Positions 1 through 6,145 of a stretch of DNA of 17,930 nucleotides are shown in pieces. The stretch is from an uncultured Oscillospiraceae bacterium (GTDB lineage: Bacteria > Bacillota > Clostridia > Oscillospirales > Oscillospiraceae): NCBI GenBank assembly GCA_910585265.1, contig CAJUCA010000059.1:1-17930 (forward strand). The letters are read 5' to 3'. Both the position numbers and the translations under genes were made by a program. Numbering within the stretch: position 1 is the stretch's first letter; every line of letters begins with the position of its first letter. The notes under the pieces were generated by a model that did no database searches, had not been told where the DNA came from, and saw only the letters and a list, made by a program, of their open reading frames with translations.

Positions 1-880
1 AGGCTTTCCAGTCGATACCCGGCAGGGCCTTGACATCGGCCACCACCCGCGCCATATCCTGCGGGTCGTCTATATTGACATGGAGGGCGGAAAAGCCGTA
101 GTTGATCTCCCCGCCGTCCAATTCCTTTGAGGTCTGCAAATCCACAAATACACGGTTCTGGATTTTGTCATAGGTGGTAACGGTTTCCCCAAACTGCTCC
201 ACCGCATGAGGGGTAAACAGTCCAATAATTTGTACCCTGATTTCCGGCCCGGTAAAGCCCTGATCTTCCACGCTGTACCGATGGGCGGTGAGATAGTCCC
301 CGATCTTCAACTCGTTTCTCTCCGCCAAGTCCTGGCTGATGATCGCTACATGGGTATCGTCGGCTGAGATATGCCGCCCCTCTGTCAGCGTCAGTGTGCC
401 AGTGGTGAAAAGTTCATCGTCCTCCGTGTTGTAGACGCCCAGGGCCTTTGTGTAGCCCCGATACTTCGCATCGGTTGAGATCGTTCCAGGGAACAGGGAA
501 AGTCCGTCAAATGGGAGAAGATTATCCTGCCTTGCGCCGCAATACTTGACGCCGGGAACACCTTTGATTGCCGCAATGTTATCCGGGGTAAATTGTACGG
601 TGGAATACATGAGAAAGCTGCTTGATGTTTTGCCGGTTTCCTCGTCCACTTCATCTTTGACGGGTTCTTTCACTACATAGGGGCTGTTGCTCCAATCCAC
701 GAAAACGTCAAATTTGCCGCCCAGGCTCTGCCGCAGGTCAAGCTGTGCGGCCTCCGACGCTTTCCAGATGGAAAGGCCCGTCAGGACAAAGGTTGCCATA
801 ATCAGCAGGATGGCGAACAGGAGAATGGTTTTCCCCCGCTTTCGTGTGACGTATAGAAACGCCCTTTTGAAAATGCTCAT
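1..880 (-). CDS. ABC transporter permease, FtsX/MacB-like, N-terminal part (cut by window edge)
   Basis: The minus strand is open from an ATG at 880 to the window edge (293 codons, no stop seen). The protein begins MSIFKRAFLYVTRKRGKT, then has one hydrophobic helix at about residues 18-38 (ILLFAILLIMATFVLTG). A long extracytoplasmic segment follows (for example FDVFVDWSNSPYV), the layout of MacB/FtsX-type permeases with a large outside domain after helix 1. The remaining helices lie beyond the edge. The start is fixed by GGAGGT 7 nt upstream (888-893). Known relatives pair with an ABC ATPase and often export peptides, lipids or antibiotics, or act as sensors. The substrate here cannot be read from the sequence. 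The upstream promoter motif is shared with the nearby response regulator gene, which suggests this transporter is a target of that system. Family assignment is fairly sure; function is open. Confidence 0.8.
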   Translation of the reverse strand, partial: MSIFKRAFLYVTRKRGKTILLFAILLIMATFVLTGLSIWKASEAAQLDLRQSLGGKFDVFVDWSNSPYVVKEPVKDEVDEETGKTSSSFLMYSTVQFTPDNIAAIKGVPGVKYCGARQDNLLPFDGLSLFPGTISTDAKYRGYTKALGVYNTEDDELFTTGTLTLTEGRHISADDTHVAIISQDLAERNELKIGDYLTAHRYSVEDQGFTGPEIRVQIIGLFTPHAVEQFGETVTTYDKIQNRVFVDLQTSKELDGGEINYGFSALHVNIDDPQDMARVVADVKALPGIDWKA

Positions 881-926
881 GGTTGATACCTCCATATCGT
901 TATGCTGTTCTTCCGAACGCACTCGC

Positions 927-959
927 AGAATAGCATCCCAATGTGGAATGGGTATGAAA
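927..959 (-). promoter_or_regulatory. Permease promoter with likely response-regulator site
   Basis: Reading the minus strand, an extended -10 (TGC TATTCT, at 927-935) lies about 46 nt before the permease ATG. There is no good -35. In its place is TTTCATACCCATTCCACATT, almost the same as the sequence at the same distance upstream of the response regulator -10 (3584-3616). A weak -35 replaced by a conserved block is typical of an activator-dependent promoter. Binding by the OmpR-type regulator encoded at 2895-3560 is inferred. Confidence 0.6.
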
Positions 960-984
960 CGTATATGGAATTTGAGCAGAAAAG

Positions 985-1010
985 AAAAACTCCCCAGCCG
1001 GGGAGTTTTT
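985..1010 (-). terminator. Intrinsic terminator after the ribbon-helix-helix gene
   Basis: An 11-bp perfect stem (AAAAACTCCCC / GGGGAGTTTTT) has a 4-nt loop and on the minus strand runs into TTTTTCTTTTC. It directly follows the TAA stop at 1013-1015. A and T runs flank both sides, so it could also act on plus-strand transcripts. It is nearly identical to the terminator at 1764-1800. Confidence 0.85.
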
Positions 1011-1012
1011 CT

Positions 1013-1618
1013 TTACAGTTGATTGTAATATTGGACTGTTTTTAGCTTTTCTAATGTAGTGTATTTAGGACTGCGTGTCGCCATTGGTACCGTTTCTCCG
1101 AGCTTGATCTCGTGTGCCAATTTAAGCGGTTCACCCTCCAATTGAATGAGATACTTGCCTTTTTCCTCATCCAATTGAAAACCATTTTCTGCAACTTTTC
1201 CATAGTGGGTTATGGCAGACACAGGCTTTTTGACATACAGAGCCAGATATTGAATGTTGGGTATTTTCTTTTTGTCCAGTTTTACATAATACCACCGGCG
1301 TTCACCTAAAAACACTTCACGGAAGCCGTCCTCATTAGTGGGCAATACTACGGTGTCAAAGGGCTCGTTGAGCTCACGGGGGATAGACCACAGTCCGCCT
1401 TGAGTTAATATCCCTGATGCCTCGTCAATATAGGCCTCAATGGCATCCTCAATCAACATATTTCGGGTTACATTTTGCCCAGAATGTTCTGTCATCGCCT
1501 TTGCAATGCGTTCCAGTTGAATCAACTTTTCCTCTTGAATAGACAATGCGATTTGGCGCCGCTCCTTTTGTTCTGGCTCCATCAGCCGAGATTGGATTTT
1601 TTCTTTAACAGTACTCAT
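1013..1618 (-). CDS. Ribbon-helix-helix-type protein with unrecognised C-terminal domain
   Basis: A 201-aa protein. Residues 20-67 have the pattern of an Arc/CopG-type ribbon-helix-helix DNA-binding unit: a basic strand RRQIALSIQEE, a helix KLIQLERIAKAM, then VTRNMLIEDAIEAYIDEA. Residues 88-200 form a second soluble domain (FREVFLGERRWYYVKL, KKPVSAITHYGKV, RSPKYTTLEKL). I have the impression of similar segments in uncharacterised gut Firmicutes proteins, but I cannot name the family. The start is the ATG at 1618, 8 nt after AGGAGG. A GTG three codons upstream overlaps that ribosome site and is rejected. The gene has its own consensus promoter next to a perfect palindrome (1668-1685), so self-repression is plausible. 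It lies between a histidine kinase gene and a permease gene and is bounded by twin terminators. An antitoxin-like or regulatory role is possible but unproven. Confidence 0.7.
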   Translation of the reverse strand: MSTVKEKIQSRLMEPEQKERRQIALSIQEEKLIQLERIAKAMTEHSGQNVTRNMLIEDAIEAYIDEASGILTQGGLWSIPRELNEPFDTVVLPTNEDGFREVFLGERRWYYVKLDKKKIPNIQYLALYVKKPVSAITHYGKVAENGFQLDEEKGKYLIQLEGEPLKLAHEIKLGETVPMATRSPKYTTLEKLKTVQYYNQL

Positions 1619-1638
1619 ACCAAACACCTCCTATACAT

Positions 1639-1667
1639 ATCTTACTACGCTTAATCGACTACGTCAA
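1639..1667 (-). promoter_or_regulatory. Consensus promoter of the ribbon-helix-helix gene
   Basis: On the minus strand, TTGACG (1662-1667) and TAAGAT (1639-1644) are separated by exactly 17 nt, a good sigma-A promoter. The ribosome site and ATG follow within about 20 nt of the -10, giving a very short leader. Confidence 0.75.
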
Positions 1668-1685
1668 TAGTAATTTGAATTACTA
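1668..1685. promoter_or_regulatory. Perfect palindrome, candidate operator
   Basis: TAGTAATT-TG-AATTACTA is a perfect 8-2-8 inverted repeat. It touches the upstream edge of the -35 element of the ribbon-helix-helix gene promoter. Ribbon-helix-helix proteins usually bind short palindromes in their own promoters. That the neighbouring protein binds here is inferred. Confidence 0.5.
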
Positions 1686-1763
1686 TATATAGACTAATAT
1701 TTTGACACGATTGAAGCATAAGACATATCATAAATAATGCTGCTGTGGGATCAGCGAAATTAA

Positions 1764-1800
1764 ATGCGAAAAAACTCCCCAGTCGGGGAGTTTTCCGCAT
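1764..1800 (-). terminator. Intrinsic terminator of the two-component operon
   Basis: On the minus strand, immediately after the kinase stop codon (1801-1803), ACTCCCC-GACT-GGGGAGT runs into TTTTTT. Outer bases extend the pairing to ATGCG/CGCAT with a one-base offset. The core differs by one loop base from the terminator at 985-1010. Confidence 0.85.
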
Positions 1801-2898
1801 TTATAGTTGAATGATAAAACACATCCCAGGCGGGGATTTCATCGGCTTAAAAGAATAGAGAACATCCATAGAGGTCAAAAGCGTGTCCACGATATAGAGG
1901 CCCAAACCGTTGCCGCCGCTCTCCCGGCTCCGGGAGAAATCTGTACGGTAGAACGGCTCAAACAGACGGCGAATTTCATCGTCAGGGATAGGCTGGCACT
2001 CATTTTCTACCACGAGGCTACGCCCCTCCATGTAGACGGAAACCACTTTCCCGGCCTCCGTATAGGCAACAGCGTTTGCGAGAACATTTGATACCGCCTT
2101 ACTGAACGGGCCAGCCGGAAGTGTCGCGGGGAATTGTTCCGGCAGGTCAAGAGAGAACGTAATTTGATGTGCCGCCGCAATCAGTTGGTATGGTTCACAC
2201 AGTTCCGCCAGCAGTTCAGACACATCAACCTGTTTTGGCGCTTCGGCAGTCAAATTCAGCTTGGAGGTTTCCAATATTTCATGTATCATACCGGAAAGCT
2301 GCTCTACCATTTCCTTGCACTCCGGGAGGTATGTTGCGTAGTCCTGATACTTTCCAACGCCTAAAATCATGTTTTCCAGTGTGGCGTTCAATGCGGTCAC
2401 AGGTGTTTTCAGTTCATGGGACGCCGCCCGCAGGAAGTCCACCTTGGCCCGCTCCATATCACGCACAGCGTCTTTTTCCCGTTCTAAATGTTCAATGGTA
2501 GACAGCAGATTAGAGTACAGATCATTGACGTTCTGCGCCAGTGTACCAATTTCATCCTTTGTATGGATAGGGCAGCTTGCTCCGTGGTCTAATTTCATCA
2601 TCTGCTCGGTTGACGCAGAAATTTTCTTGATAGGGTCGGCAATCGCTTTGGAAAACAGGAGGGAACAGACAACGGAAATCAGCAGGGAACAGCTTAACGA
2701 GATGGGCAGGGCTTTTTCTACTGCCTCGGTCACAAACTGCTCCTGCCGGATGCTGACAACAACATCATCTTGGGTACTCAATGCAAGCTGCATCTGTGGG
2801 GCAAGCAGATAGATCAGCCCATGCGTGACAACAACGACAAAGAGCATGATGCTCATGGTATAGAGAAATATTTTCGGAAACAGTTTTAATCGTTTCAT
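1801..2898 (-). CDS. Sensor histidine kinase of two-component system
   Basis: A 365-aa membrane kinase. There are two transmembrane helices (about 11-33 and 65-83) around a short outside loop of about 30 residues, then a HAMP linker (about 84-137). A HisKA domain follows with phospho-acceptor His161 in FLRAASHELKTP, then an HATPase domain with Asn275 (NVLANAV) and the G2 box GGNGLGL at 328-334. The G1 box is degenerate (VENECQPIP instead of DxGxG), as in some VanS-like kinases. So short an outside loop suggests sensing within the membrane or through a partner transporter, as in peptide-antibiotic (Bce-type) systems; that is inference. It overlaps the response regulator gene by ATGA, showing translational coupling, and ends at a terminator directly after its stop. 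The signal is unknown. Confidence 0.9.
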   Translation of the reverse strand: MKRLKLFPKIFLYTMSIMLFVVVVTHGLIYLLAPQMQLALSTQDDVVVSIRQEQFVTEAVEKALPISLSCSLLISVVCSLLFSKAIADPIKKISASTEQMMKLDHGASCPIHTKDEIGTLAQNVNDLYSNLLSTIEHLEREKDAVRDMERAKVDFLRAASHELKTPVTALNATLENMILGVGKYQDYATYLPECKEMVEQLSGMIHEILETSKLNLTAEAPKQVDVSELLAELCEPYQLIAAAHQITFSLDLPEQFPATLPAGPFSKAVSNVLANAVAYTEAGKVVSVYMEGRSLVVENECQPIPDDEIRRLFEPFYRTDFSRSRESGGNGLGLYIVDTLLTSMDVLYSFKPMKSPPGMCFIIQL

Positions 2899-3560
2899 GG
2901 CTGTACCTCGTATTTGTAGCCGATGCCCTTGACTGTCACGATACAGTCAAGCCGCAGTTTCTTCCGCAGATTTTTGATGTAGGTGTCCACGGTTCGGTCG
3001 ATGATCGGATAGTCAGCGCCCCACAGTTCGTCCAAAATCTGCGAACGGGTCAGCACCAGCCCCCTATGCTCCACCAGCAGCCGGAGCAGATCAATTTCCT
3101 TGGGCATGATGTCGATTTTCCCGGCGCTGTCGCTGGCGGTGTAGCCGGAGAAGTCAACCGTCACATCGCCAAAGGTTACGGTTTGGGGCAGCGGTGCTTG
3201 ACCGCTTCGGCGCAGAAGGGCGGTGATCCGCTTCCCTAGCAGCACCATGGAGAAGGGCTTTGTCATGTAGTCGTCCGCCTGTTCGTCAAAACTCATGACC
3301 TGGGTATATTCGTCCTCAATGGCTGTAAGCATCAGAACGGGTGTTGTACTGGTCCGCCGTATCTCATGCAGAACGGATAGGCCGCTGACGTGGGGCAACA
3401 TAATGTCCAGCACAACAAGGTCAATGTTGTTCTCACGGAAAAGCTGTAACGCCTCCCCGCCGTCATAAGCCGGGATGACTGTGTGGCCCGCAGGCTTTAG
3501 ATATTCACAAATCGCATCGTTGGTCTTGCGGTCGTCCTCAACAATCAGTAATGTTGCCAT
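2895..3560 (-). CDS. OmpR/PhoB-family response regulator
   Basis: A 221-aa DNA-binding regulator of the usual family length. The receiver domain (1-118) has the acidic pair in VEDD, phospho-acceptor Asp52 (LVVLDIMLP), Thr79 and Lys101 (DYMTKPF). The C-terminal winged helix (about 125-218) contains PKEIDLLRLLVEHRG, RTVDTYIKNLRKKL and a VKGIGYKYE hairpin. The start is ATG 3560, with AAGGGGG 7 nt upstream; a longer open frame to 3647 would run through the promoter and is rejected. It is first in the operon with the kinase at 1801-2898. Its promoter carries the same block as the permease promoter at 927-959, so control of both itself and the transporter is likely. This resembles antimicrobial-peptide or cell-envelope stress modules, but no known symbol is justified. 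Confidence 0.93.
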   Translation of the reverse strand: MATLLIVEDDRKTNDAICEYLKPAGHTVIPAYDGGEALQLFRENNIDLVVLDIMLPHVSGLSVLHEIRRTSTTPVLMLTAIEDEYTQVMSFDEQADDYMTKPFSMVLLGKRITALLRRSGQAPLPQTVTFGDVTVDFSGYTASDSAGKIDIMPKEIDLLRLLVEHRGLVLTRSQILDELWGADYPIIDRTVDTYIKNLRKKLRLDCIVTVKGIGYKYEVQP

Positions 3561-3583
3561 TGTAGTTCCCCCTTTTTCAGGGT

Positions 3584-3616
3584 AGTATAGCACCGGAATG
3601 TGGAATGGATATGAAA
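3584..3616 (-). promoter_or_regulatory. Response regulator operon promoter with shared motif
   Basis: On the minus strand, the extended -10 TGC TATACT (3584-3592) is preceded by TTTCATATCCATTCCACATT. That block matches the one upstream of the permease at 19 of 20 positions and sits at the same distance from the -10. No consensus -35 is present. Autoregulation by the encoded regulator is inferred. Confidence 0.6.
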
Positions 3617-3679
3617 TGACAGTAAATTTTTGAGCTTTGGGGTTCACGATATGGTGGGAGTGCTATCGTAGCAAGCATA

Positions 3680-3743
3680 GGGAGTGTAGCCACACTCCCG
3701 AAAAACGGCCAAATCCGGCCTCTGCCGGGCCGTGTCCGTTTTT
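3680..3743. terminator. Hairpin pair, bidirectional terminator-like
   Basis: Two structures sit back to back. The first is a perfect 8-bp hairpin, GGGAGTGT-AGCC-ACACTCCC (3680-3699). The second is a nested stem with outer AAAAACGG/CCGTTTTT (3701-3708 with 3736-3743) and inner CCGGC-CTCT-GCCGG (3715-3728). The outer arms give a T run on either strand. It lies in the roughly 270-nt gap between the minus-strand regulator operon and the plus-strand RT locus and would insulate them. No gene is seen in 3617-3834. Confidence 0.5.
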
Positions 3744-3834
3744 GCTTGTTGGGATAAGCCCAAACCCTTATTATTGACCCCACAAGTGAGAAGTGAATTT
3801 TTTGTAAATTCATACTGCACTGCCGATACTGGAA

Positions 3835-3863
3835 TTGACAAAAGCTGGTCTAACTGTTACAAT
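3835..3863 (+). promoter_or_regulatory. Strong promoter of the RT leader RNA
   Basis: TTGACA (3835-3840) and TACAAT (3858-3863) are separated by exactly 17 nt. Transcription would start near 3870, about 317 nt before the RT start codon at 4187. So strong a promoter so far from the gene argues that the leader is itself a functional RNA. Confidence 0.75.
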
Positions 3864-3869
3864 AAACTC

Positions 3870-4168
3870 ACCTTATACATTTGGTATACGGGAAGATGAT
3901 TGTTGTCAACACCTCCAATGAGATTTCTACGGATATTTCTGCAAGGTTCAGGTTGGCCGATGGTCTGCTTCGGCAGTACATCACCGCCAGGGTGAGCATT
4001 AACAAGCTTACGTTGACATATGTCTCCAGCTTAATTGTACCACAGTTAAGCATTGCAATCAGGATAGCTGGTAATCTAAACAAGCCGCCTACAAGGTGAA
4101 AATTAAATACCACGTTACGGTTTGTACCCGCTGGCTTAGGAATGCTATCCTCCATGCCAGCGGGTATC
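3870..4168 (+). ncRNA. Structured leader RNA of the reverse transcriptase, candidate DRT-type template
   Basis: About 300 nt between a consensus promoter and the RT ribosome site, with several hairpins. SL-a is CCTTATAC/GTATACGG (3871-3891, one mismatch). SL-b is a UUCG-capped stem, CTGC-TTCG-GCAG, extended by GATG/CATC (about 3959-3982). SL-c is a long arm near 3996-4052 (TTAAC/GTTAA, AAGCT/AGCTT, GAC-ATAT-GTC). An alternative pairing CCAGCT/AGCTGG with ATTG/CAAT competes with SL-c. SL-d is an 11-bp stem at 4125-4166. DRT2 and DRT9 systems are known to keep a template ncRNA of roughly 200-300 nt just upstream of the RT. The RNA boundaries here are inferred from the promoter and the last hairpin. 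One sense frame is stop-free from 3866 to 4096, the property expected of a DRT2 neo template. No ribosome site precedes that frame, so it is not an ordinary gene. Confidence 0.55.
4125..4166 (+). other. 11-bp hairpin directly upstream of the RT ribosome site
   Basis: TACCCGCTGGC (4125-4135) pairs perfectly with GCCAGCGGGTA (4156-4166). The apical region holds a second pairing, AGGA/TCCT. There is no T run, so it is not a standard terminator. It probably marks or protects the 3' end of the leader RNA or serves as an RT-binding element. The RT ribosome site AAGGAG (4175-4180) follows 8 nt later. Confidence 0.65.
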
Positions 4169-4186
4169 GGCATTAAGGAGAGAATT

Positions 4187-5542
4187 ATGCGAGATATAGA
4201 GATTTGGCGCACATCAGAAAAGACCATCAAAAAAAGTCAACGGTACTATGCTCATTTTGATTATCGCACAGATATTTCAAAGAGTTGGGAGTACATTTCT
4301 AACCCTCAGAATATCTGCAAACATGGTTTCTACCCGTTTATCCACTATGTTAAAGATATGAGCAAATATTCTGCCCAAAAACGTGGAATAAAAGAAAAGC
4401 ATAGAGATATTTGTTATGCCGCACATATTGATCGCTGTATCTTCCAACTGTATAATTTTATTCTTAACGAGCTCTATAATGAAGAATGCGCTCGGCTCGG
4501 AATACAAGATGTTGCTGTCGCCTATCGAACAAATCTGAATAAGCAAAATAATATTGACTTTGCAAAAAGAGCTATCCAGTTTATTCGCAAAAATCATGAT
4601 TGCTATATTATGATTGGCGATTTTACAAAATTTTTCGATAAACTTAATCACGAATATCTTAAAAAGCAATGGTGTCGGTTACTCCATACGGATAGATTGC
4701 CGCCAGATCACTATACTGTGTTCAAGAATATCACTCAATATAGCTACTTTGAATTGGCTGATTTATTGAAAATTCATGGCTTGGACGACACTCCGAAAGG
4801 GAGACGAGAGTTAAACCAAAAGAAACGGGTCTTATCGCCCCAAGACCTGAAGAAAAACGCATATCGTATTCAAAAGAATAAAGACTGTGGCATTCCCCAG
4901 GGTTCCCCAATGAGTGGAGCTTTAGCAAATCTATATATGCTGGAAATTGATAAGTCAATCCATGATTTCGTAACAGTGCACAGTGGATTATATATGCGAT
5001 ATAGTGATGATTTTATCATCGTTTTGCCCCATATTGAAGAAGCAACTGCCATTAGCGCCTTAACCAAAATCAGCGATTTATTCAATAGCCCCAATTACCC
5101 CGGCCTTGAATTGCAGCCAAGTAAAACCCAGTATTATCATTTTGCAGAAAACAAGATAGAAAATTGTGGAGCTATCATTCACGAAGATGCAGACTGCTCA
5201 AACCGTCACTTGAATTTTCTCGGATTTACTTTTGATGGGCAAAAAGTGAGTTTAAGAGCAAAAACAGTTTCAAAACATTATCAACGAATGCGAAAAAAGG
5301 CAAAGACAATAGCTAAAAGCGGCGGATATACAAAACGAGGAAATCATATCAGCAAGAAAAACTTATACATGAAGTATTCGGTGCGAGGTTCTACCAGAAA
5401 GCCCGGAAATTTTCTTACTTATGTAAATAGCGCTCAAACACCAGAAAGATTTGGAGAAGACGAGCGAATAGGGATTGTTTCTAAAAGAAGTATGCAAAAA
5501 ATACGGAAATTTCTCAAAAAAGATTATAGTCAACCACGTTAG
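4187..5542 (+). CDS. Defence-type reverse transcriptase, DRT2 (UG2)-like
   Basis: A 451-aa protein with a complete RT core and no separate nuclease or maturase domain. A conserved N-terminal part (YAHFDYRTDISKSWEYISNP, HGFYPFIHY, ICYAAHIDRCIFQ) leads into palm motif A with Asp145 (MIGDFTKFFDKL). Next come about 75 inserted residues, motif B (IPQGSPMSGALAN, 236-248), the catalytic YSDD at 272-275 (LYMRYSDDFIIVLP), the motif D lysine near 313 (SKTQYYHF), and a thumb segment FLGFTFDG near 344-351. The basic C-terminus includes NFLTYVNSAQ. The start is ATG 4187, with AAGGAG 6 nt upstream; an in-frame ATG at 4142 lies inside a leader hairpin. The sequence style and the promoter-ncRNA-RT layout fit DRT2 best. 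DRT9 (UG28) or another unknown-group RT remains possible. Group II intron maturase is excluded by the lack of X/HNH domains and intron RNA, and no retron msr-msd is seen. The gene is AT-richer than its neighbours, which suggests horizontal transfer. Confidence 0.75.
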   Translation: MRDIEIWRTSEKTIKKSQRYYAHFDYRTDISKSWEYISNPQNICKHGFYPFIHYVKDMSKYSAQKRGIKEKHRDICYAAHIDRCIFQLYNFILNELYNEECARLGIQDVAVAYRTNLNKQNNIDFAKRAIQFIRKNHDCYIMIGDFTKFFDKLNHEYLKKQWCRLLHTDRLPPDHYTVFKNITQYSYFELADLLKIHGLDDTPKGRRELNQKKRVLSPQDLKKNAYRIQKNKDCGIPQGSPMSGALANLYMLEIDKSIHDFVTVHSGLYMRYSDDFIIVLPHIEEATAISALTKISDLFNSPNYPGLELQPSKTQYYHFAENKIENCGAIIHEDADCSNRHLNFLGFTFDGQKVSLRAKTVSKHYQRMRKKAKTIAKSGGYTKRGNHISKKNLYMKYSVRGSTRKPGNFLTYVNSAQTPERFGEDERIGIVSKRSMQKIRKFLKKDYSQPR

Positions 5543-5599
5543 GACTGTGTTATCAATATGCTCCCCTATCCGATGCTCCCGCTACTGCTCTCCAGATCA

Positions 5600-5730
5600 G
5601 CCCATCAGCCTACGCATTTAGGCCCTATTCAGCGGCCTATTTTCAGGGCTTCCAATCCGCAGTCACATAGGGGGTAATACGATTTGACCTGCACCCTCAA
5701 AAACGAGGTTCTAAATGCGTAGAGATGGGC
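5600..5730. repeat. Long inverted repeat, arms about 20 nt, 89-nt centre
   Basis: The left arm (5600-5621) and right arm (5711-5730) share a perfect 12-nt block, CTACGCATTTAG / CTAAATGCGTAG, plus outer GCCCATC / GATGGGC, with only a small offset between the blocks. The centre contains secondary pairings such as CCCTAT/ATAGGG and CCTC-AAAAAC-GAGG. It begins 57 nt after the RT stop. It could be a recombination or transfer site, a large structured RNA, or an attachment-site remnant. No core-site consensus was recognised. Confidence 0.55.
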
Positions 5731-5808
5731 GCAAAAAAGTCAGGGCGGGAGGCCGACACTCCGGCACTCCTGTTCGGGCTTCTGCTGGGCTGTGAAACTG
5801 TGCTGTCA

Positions 5809-5886
5809 CACAAGAGGGCCTGCGGCCCTCTTGTGGCACCCACAGAAACCGTACATCCGCTTCGCGTCTGTACGGTTTCTGTGGGT
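5809..5886. repeat. Tandem perfect hairpins, oriT-like
   Basis: Two perfect inverted repeats are adjacent. The first is CACAAGAGGGCC-TGC-GGCCCTCTTGTG (5809-5835, 12 bp). The second is ACCCACAGAAACCGTACA (5838-5855) with its exact complement at 5869-5886 (18 bp) around a 13-nt loop holding CGC-TTC-GCG. There is no T run, so these are not terminators. Long perfect stems next to a short GC-rich stem are common at transfer origins of mobilisable elements in Firmicutes. My recollection that similar stems occur beside relaxase genes is unverified, and no relaxase is in the window. Confidence 0.5.
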
Positions 5887-6080
5887 CAGATAACGGCCCT
5901 GATAACCCCTGCTGCTATTTGGCCTCCCTGCTTCCCGCTTCCGTTCCATTCCTTTCCGGCGGCTTTGCCACTCATTCTCCAAGGGAGAGGGTATGGGAAA
6001 GGATAGGAAAGGAATGGGTAATTGATAAGTCTTTGCTTGATTTTATCTTTAGTTACTTATATCTATATTTTATTGCGTTG

Positions 6081-6140
6081 GATTTTCCGACGTCGGTTTT
6101 TCCGTTGTCGGATTATCCGACGACGGAAATGCCAACAACG
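6081..6140 (+). repeat. Four 15-nt units encoding a pentapeptide-like pattern
   Basis: Four consecutive 15-nt units (starting 6081, 6096, 6111, 6126) would read DFPTS VFPLS DYPTT EMPTT on the plus strand. Two of them also form a 14-bp hairpin (6099-6112 with 6116-6129, one G-T pair). Such FPT/YPT repeats resemble the low-complexity linkers of some Firmicutes replication initiators. The surrounding frame has no recognisable initiator domain, so this may be a decayed fragment or simply a hairpin array. Low certainty. Confidence 0.3.
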
Positions 6141-6145
6141 GCAAA

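Noticed and set aside
4109..5541. Direct repeat ACCACGTTA at 4109-4117 and 5533-5541 flanking the RT
   Set aside because: Only 9 nt, and it would lie inside the leader RNA and the RT stop codon, so it is unlikely to be a target-site duplication; it fits chance.
3841..5542. Retron or group II intron
   Set aside because: No msr/msd inverted repeats with a branching guanosine and no intron domain V or maturase/HNH domains were seen. The RT motifs (YSDD, IPQGSPMSG) fit the unknown-group/DRT class better.
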